Assembly (NCBI RefSeq): GCF_036182465.1
Contig: NZ_CP108081.1
Location: 1,984,001 to 2,048,000, forward strand
Direction of reading: 5' to 3'
DNA length: 64,000 nucleotides
DNA from: Streptomyces sp. NBC_00258
Lineage (GTDB): Bacteria > Actinomycetota > Actinomycetes > Streptomycetales > Streptomycetaceae
Both the position numbers and the translations under genes were made by a program. This document shows positions 10,217-17,478 of this stretch, piece by piece (the stretch's first letter is position 1; each line of letters starts with the position of its first letter). The notes under the pieces are model-generated. The model saw nothing but the letters and a program-made list of their open reading frames with translations. It was not told the DNA's origin and made no database searches.

Positions 10217-10230
10217 TTGAATCGTTTTAC
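10217..10230. promoter_or_regulatory. probable LacI-family operator before glycosidase operon
   Basis: TTGAATCGTTTTAC lies 45 bases upstream of the TTG start of the GH127 gene. It matches the actinobacterial LacI-family consensus TGAAACGTTTCA at 10 of 12 positions with the central CG in place. No LacI gene is in the window, so the regulator would be encoded elsewhere. Confidence 0.55.
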
Positions 10231-10307
10231 GTCCGCCGGAGACGGTAGGTCTGCACACCACGAGCGTCAAGGTTTCACGCAGGGAAGGCCGTTGGCCTGA
10301 TACGCCT

Positions 10308-11159
10308 TCAGGAGATTGAATCGTTCAATTCTCGTTCGGCAACTGCGCGAAAGCCGTTCGGCGGGCGGCCGGTGAGGAGCTGGACGGTGCCGGTGGTGCG
10401 GTCCTCGGCGCCGTCGGCGATGGCACGGTCCAGGCCGGCCAGCAGCGTGGCGAACTCCAGCGGAATGAACGCCGCGAGACGGTCACGCAGTTGTTCATGG
10501 GTCAGCGGGCGGTGGACCACGGGTCGACCGGTGACCTCCATGACGATCGCGGCGATGTCGTCGTGACTGAGCGCCTCCGGACCGGTCAGGACCAGTTCGG
10601 CGTTGGGGGCGCGGTCGTCGGTGAGGGCACGGACGGCGACGGCGGCGATGTCGTCGGCGTCGACGAAGCCGACGCGGCCGGCGCCGGCCGCGGTCAGGAT
10701 GGCGCCGTCCGCACGGATGCTTTCGGCGTGGGCGTGCGTTCCGGTGAAGTTCTGCATGAACCACGAGGGCCGCAGCACAGCCCACTCGTCGAAGAGGCCG
10801 GGCAGGGCCTGATGCACCATTCCCACCGCCGGGCCTCCCTCGGGTATGGCCGAGGAACTGAGGAACACCGCGCGGCGCACCCCGGCGGCGCGGGCCTGCC
10901 GCAGGAAGGGCAGCATGACCGAAGCCGGGTCGGAGTCGCCCGGGGGCGGGATGAGGTAGACGCGGTCGACTCCGTCGAGGGCGTCGGCGTGGGTCGCGGG
11001 GTCACCCCAGTCGAAACGGACCGGTTCCGTGCCCGGCACCGGGGTCGCACGACGAGTGGCGGCCTTCACGCGATGGCCGCCGGCGATCAGTTGCCCGGCG
11101 GTACGGCTGCCGGTGGTGCCACTGGCACCGATGACCAGAGTCACGCCGGTGATGCTCAT
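10308..11159 (-). CDS. NmrA/NAD(P)H-binding family oxidoreductase
   Basis: This 283-residue protein is an atypical short-chain dehydrogenase of the NmrA/HSCARG type. The N-terminus carries the nucleotide-binding turn VIGASGTTGSRTAGQL, followed by basic residues (AATRRATP) that favour NADPH. It lacks the usual Tyr-x-x-x-Lys pair, so it may be a quinone reductase-like enzyme or a redox sensor. Its ATG overlaps the stop codon of the upstream NTF2-like gene (ATGA), so the two are translationally coupled and likely work together. Both are divergent from a TetR gene that probably represses them. Confidence 0.82.
   Translation of the reverse strand: MSITGVTLVIGASGTTGSRTAGQLIAGGHRVKAATRRATPVPGTEPVRFDWGDPATHADALDGVDRVYLIPPPGDSDPASVMLPFLRQARAAGVRRAVFLSSSAIPEGGPAVGMVHQALPGLFDEWAVLRPSWFMQNFTGTHAHAESIRADGAILTAAGAGRVGFVDADDIAAVAVRALTDDRAPNAELVLTGPEALSHDDIAAIVMEVTGRPVVHRPLTHEQLRDRLAAFIPLEFATLLAGLDRAIADGAEDRTTGTVQLLTGRPPNGFRAVAERELNDSIS
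10315..10329. promoter_or_regulatory. perfect palindrome ATTGAA-TCG-TTCAAT, second LacI-type site
   Basis: A perfect 6-bp inverted repeat around TCG lies inside the last codons of the NmrA-type gene, about 145 bases upstream of the GH127 start. It resembles the site at 10217-10230, so the two could be looped by one LacI-family repressor. Overlap with coding sequence means chance cannot be excluded. Confidence 0.45.
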
Positions 11160-11584
11160 CGGGTGCCGCTCGCGGTGAAGTCGACGCCGGGTTCCTGAAC
11201 GGCGAGCGGGTTCCAGTAGTCGCGGTAGGAGGAGACGAGCCCGTCCTGGACTGTCACGACGGCGATGTAGGTCATGTCGAAGGGGCCGCCGGTCTCCACG
11301 ATGCGGCCCACACCGCGCATCTCGACCACGATGACGCCGGGCTCGACGGTCTGGTGGATCCGAACATCGAGGAGGTCGTGCAGGTCGATGTGGTCGGGAT
11401 AGTGGCGCATGTAGGCGGCGATGGCCTCCTTGCCCTCCAGCCGAGCGGGCCAGCCCGGGGGCGCGAAGGGAAATTCCAGGATGCCGTTCTCGGCCCACAG
11501 GCCGACCCAGGCGGGGATGTTCTTGTCCAGCAGCAGCCGCAGGCTGTGGCGGTACAGATCTGCGGGTGAGGTGTTCGCGGGCAT
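11156..11584 (-). CDS. NTF2/SnoaL-like small protein
   Basis: This 142-residue cone-fold protein shows the usual NTF2-like layout: an N-terminal helix pair (DLYRHSLRLLLDKN), then WVGLWAENGILEFPFAPPG, GKEAIAAYMRHY and a C-terminal sheet ending in VSSYRDYWNPLA. Members bind small hydrophobic ligands or act as isomerases, cyclases or dehalogenases; the substrate cannot be told. The start at 11584 has CGGAGAAG upstream. A longer frame would run through the two operators and is rejected. It is first in a two-gene unit with the NmrA-type reductase. Confidence 0.8.
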   Translation of the reverse strand: MPANTSPADLYRHSLRLLLDKNIPAWVGLWAENGILEFPFAPPGWPARLEGKEAIAAYMRHYPDHIDLHDLLDVRIHQTVEPGVIVVEMRGVGRIVETGGPFDMTYIAVVTVQDGLVSSYRDYWNPLAVQEPGVDFTASGTR

Positions 11585-11601
11585 GCGCTTCTCCGTCCAG
11601 T

Positions 11602-11661
11602 ACGATACGGACCAGCGGTCCGCTTTGTTTGACGATACGGACCCGGGGTCCGCTTTGCAAA
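11602..11661. promoter_or_regulatory. two TetR operators in a 30-bp direct repeat
   Basis: Two copies of a 30-bp unit starting ACGATACGGACC lie between the divergent starts at 11584 and 11674. Each contains a perfect 6-bp inverted repeat CGGACC-N3-GGTCCG, at 11608-11622 and 11638-11652. The 30-base spacing puts both on the same DNA face. This is the expected arrangement for the neighbouring TetR protein to repress both directions. Confidence 0.85.
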
Positions 11662-11673
11662 TGGAGGAGCAGC

Positions 11674-12273
11674 ATGACCGAGCGCAGACCACGCAAGGAC
11701 GCAGCCCGTAACCGGGCTGCCGTACTCGCGGCCGCCGACGCGCTCTTCACCGAGTGCGAGAGCCCCGAGGACGTCACCATGGCCGACATCGCGGCGGCGG
11801 CCGGCGTGGGCAAGGGGACGCTCTTCCGGGCCTTCGGCGACCGCACCGGACTGATCCGGGCGCTGTACGCGGCGCGACTCGAACCGGTCAGGAGCGCCGT
11901 CGAGGAGGGTCAACCGCCGCTGGGGCCCGGCACTCCGGCGCTGGAGCGCGTGCCCGCCCTGCTCGACACCCTCCTGTGCTTCAAGCTCGACAACCGCCAT
12001 CTCGCCCTGGCACTGGAGGCGACCGGCAGCGACAGCCCTTATCAGGCGGAGCACTACGAGCGATGGCACATCCTGGTCCGGTCCGCACTGGAGCAGGTTC
12101 CCGGCCTCACCAACGGCGACTTCACCGCCCACGCACTGCTCGCCACGATCCGGGCCGACCTCGTCGAGCACCTGGCCGGACAGAAGGGCGTGCCCCGGGA
12201 AGAGATGCGGAAGCAGTTGGCGCGCTTCATCGCCGAGGTCCTCGGGACGGGTCCTGACGCCGGACCGCGGTAG
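11674..12273 (+). CDS. TetR family transcriptional regulator
   Basis: This 199-residue repressor has the TetR helix-turn-helix in residues 10-60 (RNRAAVLAAADALF, then VTMADIAAAAGVGKGTLFRA). A divergent all-helical ligand domain follows, with LACKING family-specific motifs that I can name. GGAGGAG at 11663-11669 fixes the start; longer frames read through the operators. It probably represses itself and the divergent NTF2-like/NmrA unit through the two CGGACC-N3-GGTCCG sites, releasing DNA when it binds a small ligand, possibly an electrophile or quinone given the reductase it controls. That ligand guess is inference. Confidence 0.88.
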   Translation: MTERRPRKDAARNRAAVLAAADALFTECESPEDVTMADIAAAAGVGKGTLFRAFGDRTGLIRALYAARLEPVRSAVEEGQPPLGPGTPALERVPALLDTLLCFKLDNRHLALALEATGSDSPYQAEHYERWHILVRSALEQVPGLTNGDFTAHALLATIRADLVEHLAGQKGVPREEMRKQLARFIAEVLGTGPDAGPR

Positions 12274-12345
12274 ACGGTCGCGGTGATCTACCCGGGCGGA
12301 GGGCTTCGGAAGTCCGCCGCCCCGCGCGAGGGGCCCGCAGACAAG

Positions 12346-12381
12346 CGAGGAGCCGGCCGGGTTTCCCCGGCCGGCTCCTCG
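12346..12381. terminator. bidirectional terminator hairpin
   Basis: A 16-bp perfect stem (12346-12361 with 12366-12381) with a 4-base loop TTTC lies between the convergent TetR and DUF1996 genes. It is very GC-rich and can stop transcription from both sides. Confidence 0.85.
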
Positions 12382-12437
12382 ATACCGCGTTACTGCGCTA
12401 CCGCGATGTGGCGCTGCCTCGTTCTGGCGCTACGGCG

Positions 12438-14519
12438 TCACGTCTGCCTGCTGTTGATACGGCGGAGCAGCACGAAGCCTGCGAGCAGGAGCATCGCTCC
12501 GGCCGCGGCCGGCCACAACTGCGTCCCCGTGTCGGCGAGTCCGCCCGAGGTCGCCTGCGGTTCGAGCACCGAGGCGCCCGACGGTTCGGGTCCCGGCACG
12601 GCGCCGCCGAGGTCGTTGTCGTCGCCGCCCGTCGCCGCGGCCGCGTCGCTCTGGACTGCCGACGGGGACGATTCGGCCTTCGGTACCGCTTCACCGTTGC
12701 CCTTGTCCTCACCGTCGGCGGGGTTGGGGGCCTGGGTGCTGTCGGCGGAGGGCTTCTGCGTGTTCTCAGCACCGCTGTCGGCGGGCTCGTCGTCCTGGTT
12801 GTTCCCACCGGACGGGGCGGTGGCCGTGGGCGACGGGGTGTTCTCGCCACCGTTGCCGTTGCCGTTGTCCGCTGGGTCGTCGTCCCCGTTGTTCCCGCCG
12901 GGCGGGTTCTCGGGCGTCGGCGACGGGGAGTTGCCCGGTTCCTCACCGGCGCCGCCACCCGCACCGTCGGCGGCGTCGCACTTCCGGCCTCCGTTGATGC
13001 AGTCCACCATCTCCCCCATCAGGTCCTCGTCGAAGACGTTGATGAAGTCGCCGTGGTCGGTGACCGGCTTGTGCAGCTGCTCCGGGAAGGAGTCGACCGC
13101 GAACAGCGGGGTGGTCCGGCCGCCGTCGTTCAGGCTGGGCGCGTCGACGTCGTACACGATCCGCTGGACGAGCTGCGGGATGGCCTTGAAGCCGTTCGCG
13201 CAGGTGCCGTTGGCGTCGGCGAAGGCCACGTGGGTGCGGTGGTTGGCGCTGTCGATGTTGTTGCCGTCCCAGCAGCTCTGGAACTTGAAGGTGCGGACCA
13301 CGTCACTGCCCTGGGGACAGAGCGGGTACTTGTCCTTCAGCTGCCGGTCCTCGAACCCGGTGCAGCTCCAAGAAGCGTTGGCGTTGGCGGTGCCGTTGAC
13401 GAACGCCTTGGCGTCACCGGTGATGATGCGCAGCAGCTTCGGCATCTCGGTGACCTTGCTCTGCGGGTTGCCCACGAAGGTCATGGTCACCTGCTTGGGC
13501 GTGACGATCTCACCGGCGTTGCCCTCGATGCCGCCGCCGGGAGAACCCGCGTCCTGCTCCTGGGCGCCGTTCTGCAGACGGATCACGGGCCAGAAGTACG
13601 AGGACTTGTCGCCCTTGTTCTCGCAGGACGTATCGCCGTTGGCCAGGTCCTGGTCGCTCGCGAATGCGTTGTTGGCCTGGTTGCCGACGTAGTCGTGGAA
13701 GTGGTGGGCGCCGTTGGTGACACCGGGGGCCACGATCACGTTGTCGGAGTTGAACAGGCCGTTCGCGTTCACACCGCAGGCGGTGCTGAACGTGCCGCGG
13801 GAGGCGTTGCCCTGCTTGCGCGCGCTCTGCACGTTGGGCTGGACCGTCTTGATGTCCACGAAGTCGGCGGCCACAGGTCCGTTGCCGGCCTGGCCGCCGT
13901 TGCCGCCCTGCTCGTCGCCCTGACCCTGACCGTTGTCCTGGCCTTCGCCCTGGTTCTGACCGTCCTGGCCCTGACCGTCCTGGTTGTCGCCGCCCTGCTG
14001 CTGGCCTTCGCCGCCCTGGTCGCCGTTCTGCCCGTCGCCACCCTGTTCGCCCTGGTTGCCCGAGGCGCGAAGTATGCAGGCCGCGAAGGATTCAAGCCCC
14101 TGAGGACGGTCTCCCACCCGGTCGACGGCTATCGCGATCCGCTCGATGGTCGCCGCTCGCTTCTCCTTGAGCGGGTTCATGATCGAGTTCTCGGCGAAGG
14201 CGCCGTCCTGCTGGATGGCCTGCGTCGACTGCTGCAACCGCTGGTAGGCCTCGGCGATCTGCTTGTCCAGGAGGGCGAGTTCCTTGTCGACCTCCACCTT
14301 CGCCTCGTCCGGCACCGCCGTCAGCTGGCTGCCCACGTCCGGGCAGTCGACCGTGGCGGCTCCCGAGGCCAGGACCTGACCGGCCTGGCTCTGACCACTC
14401 TCGGAGGCCGTCGCGTAGACGTTCGCCGCTACCAGCCCACCTCCCCCCAGCATCAGCGCGACCGCCCCAATGGTCGCGCGTCGTGCGCCTGTTGGGCGTC
14501 TGCGCGTGTTGCGTCCCAA
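12438..14519 (-). CDS. DUF1996 surface protein with LAXTG sorting signal
   Basis: The 693-residue product has an Arg-rich signal sequence, a helical segment (KEKRAATIERIAIAV), and a Gly/Gln/Asn/Asp-rich spacer of about 65 residues. A DUF1996 domain follows (NGAHHFHDYVGN, SSYFWPV, CGVNANG), then a second spacer rich in Pro, Asn, Asp and Thr. The C-terminus is LADTG, a hydrophobic segment and an Arg-containing tail. That is a cell-wall sorting signal of the LAXTG type used by class E sortases, so the protein is probably covalently attached to peptidoglycan. DUF1996 domains occur in fungal and bacterial secreted proteins of unproven activity. The TTG start at 14519 has AGGAG seven bases upstream; a TTG at 14561 is weaker. 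Confidence 0.85.
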   Translation of the reverse strand: MGRNTRRRPTGARRATIGAVALMLGGGGLVAANVYATASESGQSQAGQVLASGAATVDCPDVGSQLTAVPDEAKVEVDKELALLDKQIAEAYQRLQQSTQAIQQDGAFAENSIMNPLKEKRAATIERIAIAVDRVGDRPQGLESFAACILRASGNQGEQGGDGQNGDQGGEGQQQGGDNQDGQGQDGQNQGEGQDNGQGQGDEQGGNGGQAGNGPVAADFVDIKTVQPNVQSARKQGNASRGTFSTACGVNANGLFNSDNVIVAPGVTNGAHHFHDYVGNQANNAFASDQDLANGDTSCENKGDKSSYFWPVIRLQNGAQEQDAGSPGGGIEGNAGEIVTPKQVTMTFVGNPQSKVTEMPKLLRIITGDAKAFVNGTANANASWSCTGFEDRQLKDKYPLCPQGSDVVRTFKFQSCWDGNNIDSANHRTHVAFADANGTCANGFKAIPQLVQRIVYDVDAPSLNDGGRTTPLFAVDSFPEQLHKPVTDHGDFINVFDEDLMGEMVDCINGGRKCDAADGAGGGAGEEPGNSPSPTPENPPGGNNGDDDPADNGNGNGGENTPSPTATAPSGGNNQDDEPADSGAENTQKPSADSTQAPNPADGEDKGNGEAVPKAESSPSAVQSDAAAATGGDDNDLGGAVPGPEPSGASVLEPQATSGGLADTGTQLWPAAAGAMLLLAGFVLLRRINSRQT

Positions 14520-14529
14520 GGATCTACTC

Positions 14530-14556
14530 CTACGCTTCTGTTGCCGGAGCCGGCAT
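14530..14556 (-). other. possible 8-codon leader peptide (MPAPATEA)
   Basis: An ATG with a short frame ends in TAG, and that stop runs directly into the AGGAG ribosome site of the DUF1996 gene. Such an arrangement can couple leader translation to the downstream start, but its small size means chance is a fair explanation. Confidence 0.25.
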
Positions 14557-14561
14557 GGCAA

Positions 14562-15013
14562 TCCCCCGCCCTATACGGAGGGGAGGCCCCGAGTGTTCAA
14601 ACGTCCCGCGGATTCATAGAAACCTCTCATGAACCAGCCCACCCGAGGGCGCCGTACGGCTTCTTGCTCCTCGTCCGCGTACGCCCCCGTCGTCCGGCAG
14701 GTGTACGCGGCCGGACAATGTGACGGAGAGATACGGGCGCCTCCGAAGTGACGAGGACCTTACCCCAGAGAGCGGCGGCGAGCGCGCGTCGCGTCTGCGC
14801 CTCCTTCATCGCCGCGGAGCGGGCGCCGAACCGGAAACCCCTTGCGGCGCCCGGTAGACGGGCCTCCCGGGCACCGCGAAGGCATGTTGCCCATCAGGGC
14901 GCACCATCGCGTACGTACTGGTGGCGGCCTGGGTCCGGCAACAGCAGTTCGGTTACTGCAGGTAACCAGTGAGGGCCGGCCCGCCTTCGGTCACGGGCGT
15001 GGTACGCCGACGG
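14562..15013. other. non-coding gap with one palindrome
   Basis: About 450 bases lie between the DUF1996 start and the P450 end. Reading frames here are shadows without ribosome sites or family matches. The one structured element is the inverted repeat GGTTAC-TGCAG-GTAACC at 14951-14967, which could be a regulator site or a weak P450 terminator stem. The DUF1996 promoter should lie in the left part. Confidence 0.5.
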
Positions 15014-16219
15014 TCACCAGCGCACGGGAAGTTCGCGGGCCCCCCTGACCAACAGTCCCGGCAGCCACGGCAGCTTGGTCTCGTCGGCGTCGAGTGCCAG
15101 GTCCGGGCAGCGTTCCAGGAGGGCGCGGATCGCGATGCGGCCCTCCAGCCGGGCCAGCGGGGCGCCCAGGCAGTGGTGGAGGCCGTGGCCGAAGGCGACG
15201 TGGCCGCGGGAGTCCCGGCGGATGTCGAACCGGTCGGCGTGCTGGAAGCGCTCCGGATCGCGGTCGGCGTCCGCCATGGTGATCAGGACCGTGGAACCCG
15301 CGGGGATGGTCACACCGCCCATCTCCACGTCCACCAGCGCCAGCCGGTCCATGCAGTTCTCCACCGGGCCGTCATAGCGGAGCATTTCCTCGATCGCTCC
15401 GTCGAGCAGACCGAAGTCGGCGCGCAGGTCCGCCAGTTGGCCGGGATGCGCGAACAGGGCCCGCATGCCGTTGCCGATCAGATTGACCGTGCTCTCGTGG
15501 CCTGCGATGAGCAACAGCACGCACATGCCGATGAGTTCGTCGGGCGAGAGCCGGTCACCGCCCTCGTCCACGGTGTGGATCATCGCGCTCAGCTGATCCT
15601 GGCCGGGCCTGTTCCGCTTGGCCGCGACGAGTTCGGCGAGGTACGCCGGCATCTCCTGGTAGGCGCGCGCCTCCGCCTCCGGACTCGTACGGGCGACCAT
15701 CTCGTCGGACCAGCCGCGGAAGGCGTCCCGGTCGAGCTCGGGCACGCCGAGCAGTTCGCAGATGACGGTCATGGGCAGCGGAAAGGCGAAGGAGGCCACC
15801 AGATCCGCCCGCCGTTCCCCGCCCGCCAGCATCGCGTCCAGCAGCTCGTCGGCGACCTGCTGGATCCGAGGGGCCAGGGCGCCGATACGGCGCGGGGTGA
15901 ACTCCCTTGTCACCAGCCGCCGCAGCCGGGTGTGGTCCGGCGGGTCCGACTTCAGCATGTGGGCGAGCGCCGACTGGCCCTGCGCGGGGTTGACTATCCG
16001 GCCGATGTTCCCGGACTTGCGCCAGTCCCGGCTGAGCCGGGGGTCGGTGAACGCGCCACGGCACGCGTCGTAGCCGACGACGAGCCACACCTCCTCGCCG
16101 TCGGTGTCGAGCACCCGGTGCACGGGCCCGGCCGCACGCAGTTCGGCGTAGACGGGATAGGGATCGCGGATGAAGTCCCCACCGAGTTGCCGCAGATCGA
16201 CAACAGGCCCTGCTGACAT
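15014..16219 (-). CDS. cytochrome P450
   Basis: This soluble 401-residue class I bacterial P450 shows all diagnostic positions. The I-helix oxygen-activation motif AGHEST is near residue 240, the K-helix EMLR gives the ExxR pair, and the heme loop FGHGLHHCLG supplies the thiolate cysteine near residue 350. It should hydroxylate a small hydrophobic substrate using ferredoxin and a reductase, but no ferredoxin gene is adjacent. The length is normal. The start at 16219 has AGGGGGAAA upstream, better than the longer frame at 16252. It is divergent from the PAP2-like gene. Family-level similarity suggests a CYP107/CYP105-type enzyme, without assigning a substrate. Confidence 0.93.
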   Translation of the reverse strand: MSAGPVVDLRQLGGDFIRDPYPVYAELRAAGPVHRVLDTDGEEVWLVVGYDACRGAFTDPRLSRDWRKSGNIGRIVNPAQGQSALAHMLKSDPPDHTRLRRLVTREFTPRRIGALAPRIQQVADELLDAMLAGGERRADLVASFAFPLPMTVICELLGVPELDRDAFRGWSDEMVARTSPEAEARAYQEMPAYLAELVAAKRNRPGQDQLSAMIHTVDEGGDRLSPDELIGMCVLLLIAGHESTVNLIGNGMRALFAHPGQLADLRADFGLLDGAIEEMLRYDGPVENCMDRLALVDVEMGGVTIPAGSTVLITMADADRDPERFQHADRFDIRRDSRGHVAFGHGLHHCLGAPLARLEGRIAIRALLERCPDLALDADETKLPWLPGLLVRGARELPVRW

Positions 16220-16373
16220 GCTGTTTCCCCCTGATGATCGGTTGAAAAGCACGCTGACCGGGACTCGGCACAGGACCGACGGTTCTTTCGGCCAGGCGCG
16301 TCACGCGGTGTCGTACATGACATGCTGGGCCGCTGCCCGATCACTCACCCCGGGAAACCGTGAAGCCGAGTTC

Positions 16374-16937
16374 ATGAGAACCGCCCGCGTCGTGACCGAC
16401 GTCCTTCAGCCCCGCAATGTCCTGGTCGCCGGAATGACCGGGATCGGGGCGGCCGCCGCGGGTGACTGGACCGGCGTTCCGTGGGGCCTGCTCGGCGCCC
16501 TGTGCGCGGGGATCGTACCGGCCACGTACATCCAGTGGGAGCGCCGGCGCGGCACCTGGGGCGACCGGCACGTGGTGGACCGGACGCAGCGGGCTCCGAT
16601 CTTCTTCGTGATCCTCGGCTCCCTCGGTCTCGGGACCCTGGTCATGCTCCTCGGCGGAGCGCCCACGGGGATCCTGGCCGCGATGCTCGGACTGTGGGGC
16701 ACGACGGTCGCGCTGCTCGCCGTGAACACGGCGTGGAAGATCAGCGTGGACGCCGCCGTCTCGTCCGGGGTCGTCGCGATGCTCGCCGTCACGCACACCG
16801 TGTGGTGGCTCGCCGCCTACGTCCTCGTGGCCGGAGTGTGCTGGTCACGGGTCGCGCTCGGCTACCACTCCGCCGCGCAGACGGTGGCGGGCGCCTCGCT
16901 CGGCGCGAGCGGCGCCGCCGCGTTCCTCCTCGTCTAG
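16374..16937 (+). CDS. PAP2-like membrane protein with degenerate active site
   Basis: This 187-residue integral membrane protein has five or six hydrophobic segments. Its layout follows the PAP2 lipid phosphatase family: a first polar motif around residues 60-75, KISVDAAVSSG in place of KxSxH...PSGH, and SRVALGYHSAAQ in place of SRxxxxxHxxxD. The last aspartate is Gln and the PSGH histidine is not seen, so catalysis is doubtful and a lipid-binding or non-phosphatase role is possible. The ATG at 16374 has only a weak upstream GAAG. It converges on the small gene at 16966. Confidence 0.7.
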   Translation: MRTARVVTDVLQPRNVLVAGMTGIGAAAAGDWTGVPWGLLGALCAGIVPATYIQWERRRGTWGDRHVVDRTQRAPIFFVILGSLGLGTLVMLLGGAPTGILAAMLGLWGTTVALLAVNTAWKISVDAAVSSGVVAMLAVTHTVWWLAAYVLVAGVCWSRVALGYHSAAQTVAGASLGASGAAAFLLV

Positions 16938-16965
16938 GGCCCGTCCGGGGCTCCCCCGAACTCGT

Positions 16966-17208
16966 CTATGACTGCCGGAGCGGTTCGGCGGACGGTGGAA
17001 GGGGCGACTGGTAGCCGCCGCTGGCCAGCATCCGGACCTCGCCCGCCGGGCTGATCTCGGCGCGGAGAATGCCGGTGGGATCGCAGTAGACCGGGTTCCC
17101 GCCCGGTCCCAGGGTGTCGGTCCGTTCGACGACCACCTTGTCCGTGGTCGCGCCGATGCCCGATCCCTCATGGGTGAAGGTCAGCCGGTACCGGTCCGGG
17201 GTGCGCAT
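16966..17208 (-). CDS. small conserved Streptomyces protein (DUF6296-like)
   Basis: The 80-residue protein has no signal peptide or membrane segment. It looks like a short beta-rich domain (RYRLTFTHEGSG, KVVVERTDTLGPGGNPVY, ILRAEISPAGEVRML) that resembles a small family common in Streptomyces, which I recall as DUF6296. No function is known to me. GGGAGGT lies just upstream of the ATG, which supports expression. Confidence 0.65.
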   Translation of the reverse strand: MRTPDRYRLTFTHEGSGIGATTDKVVVERTDTLGPGGNPVYCDPTGILRAEISPAGEVRMLASGGYQSPLPPSAEPLRQS

Positions 17209-17478
17209 GACGACCTCCCACGCTTTAGGAACAAATGCACATAAAAAGACCCCTGTCCATGATGCGGCGAGATCGCGCCGACGGCAGCATCGGACGACCC
17301 GGAATCATCGGCACCGGGCCGCGGCCACCTCGCGCCGCCCCTGCGGCCTGAGCCCTGCTGCCCCACGTACCTGAGCCGCTCCTTCCGCCATTGGTCTGGG
17401 CCACCCGACCCGGGCCGTCGCCCGTCCCGGACCGTGACCCTCTCGCCTCCTGGCGCCCGGCAGTGTAGACATGGGCTT
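17209..17478. other. intergenic region, divergent promoters
   Basis: About 270 bases separate the small gene at 17208 from the SpoIIE-type gene. A relatively A/T-rich block at 17222-17250 is the likely promoter area for the small gene. No clear hairpin or repeat was seen. Confidence 0.4.

Noticed and set aside
5606..10220. Long plus-strand open frames opposite the GH106-like and GH127 genes
   Set aside because: The same shadow pattern: no fold motifs, while the opposite strand is continuous with Tat signals and catalytic signatures.
12408..14723. Plus-strand frame of about 770 codons opposite the DUF1996 gene
   Set aside because: The sequence is a valine and alanine-rich mirror of the acidic, Asn-rich spacer protein and has no family match.
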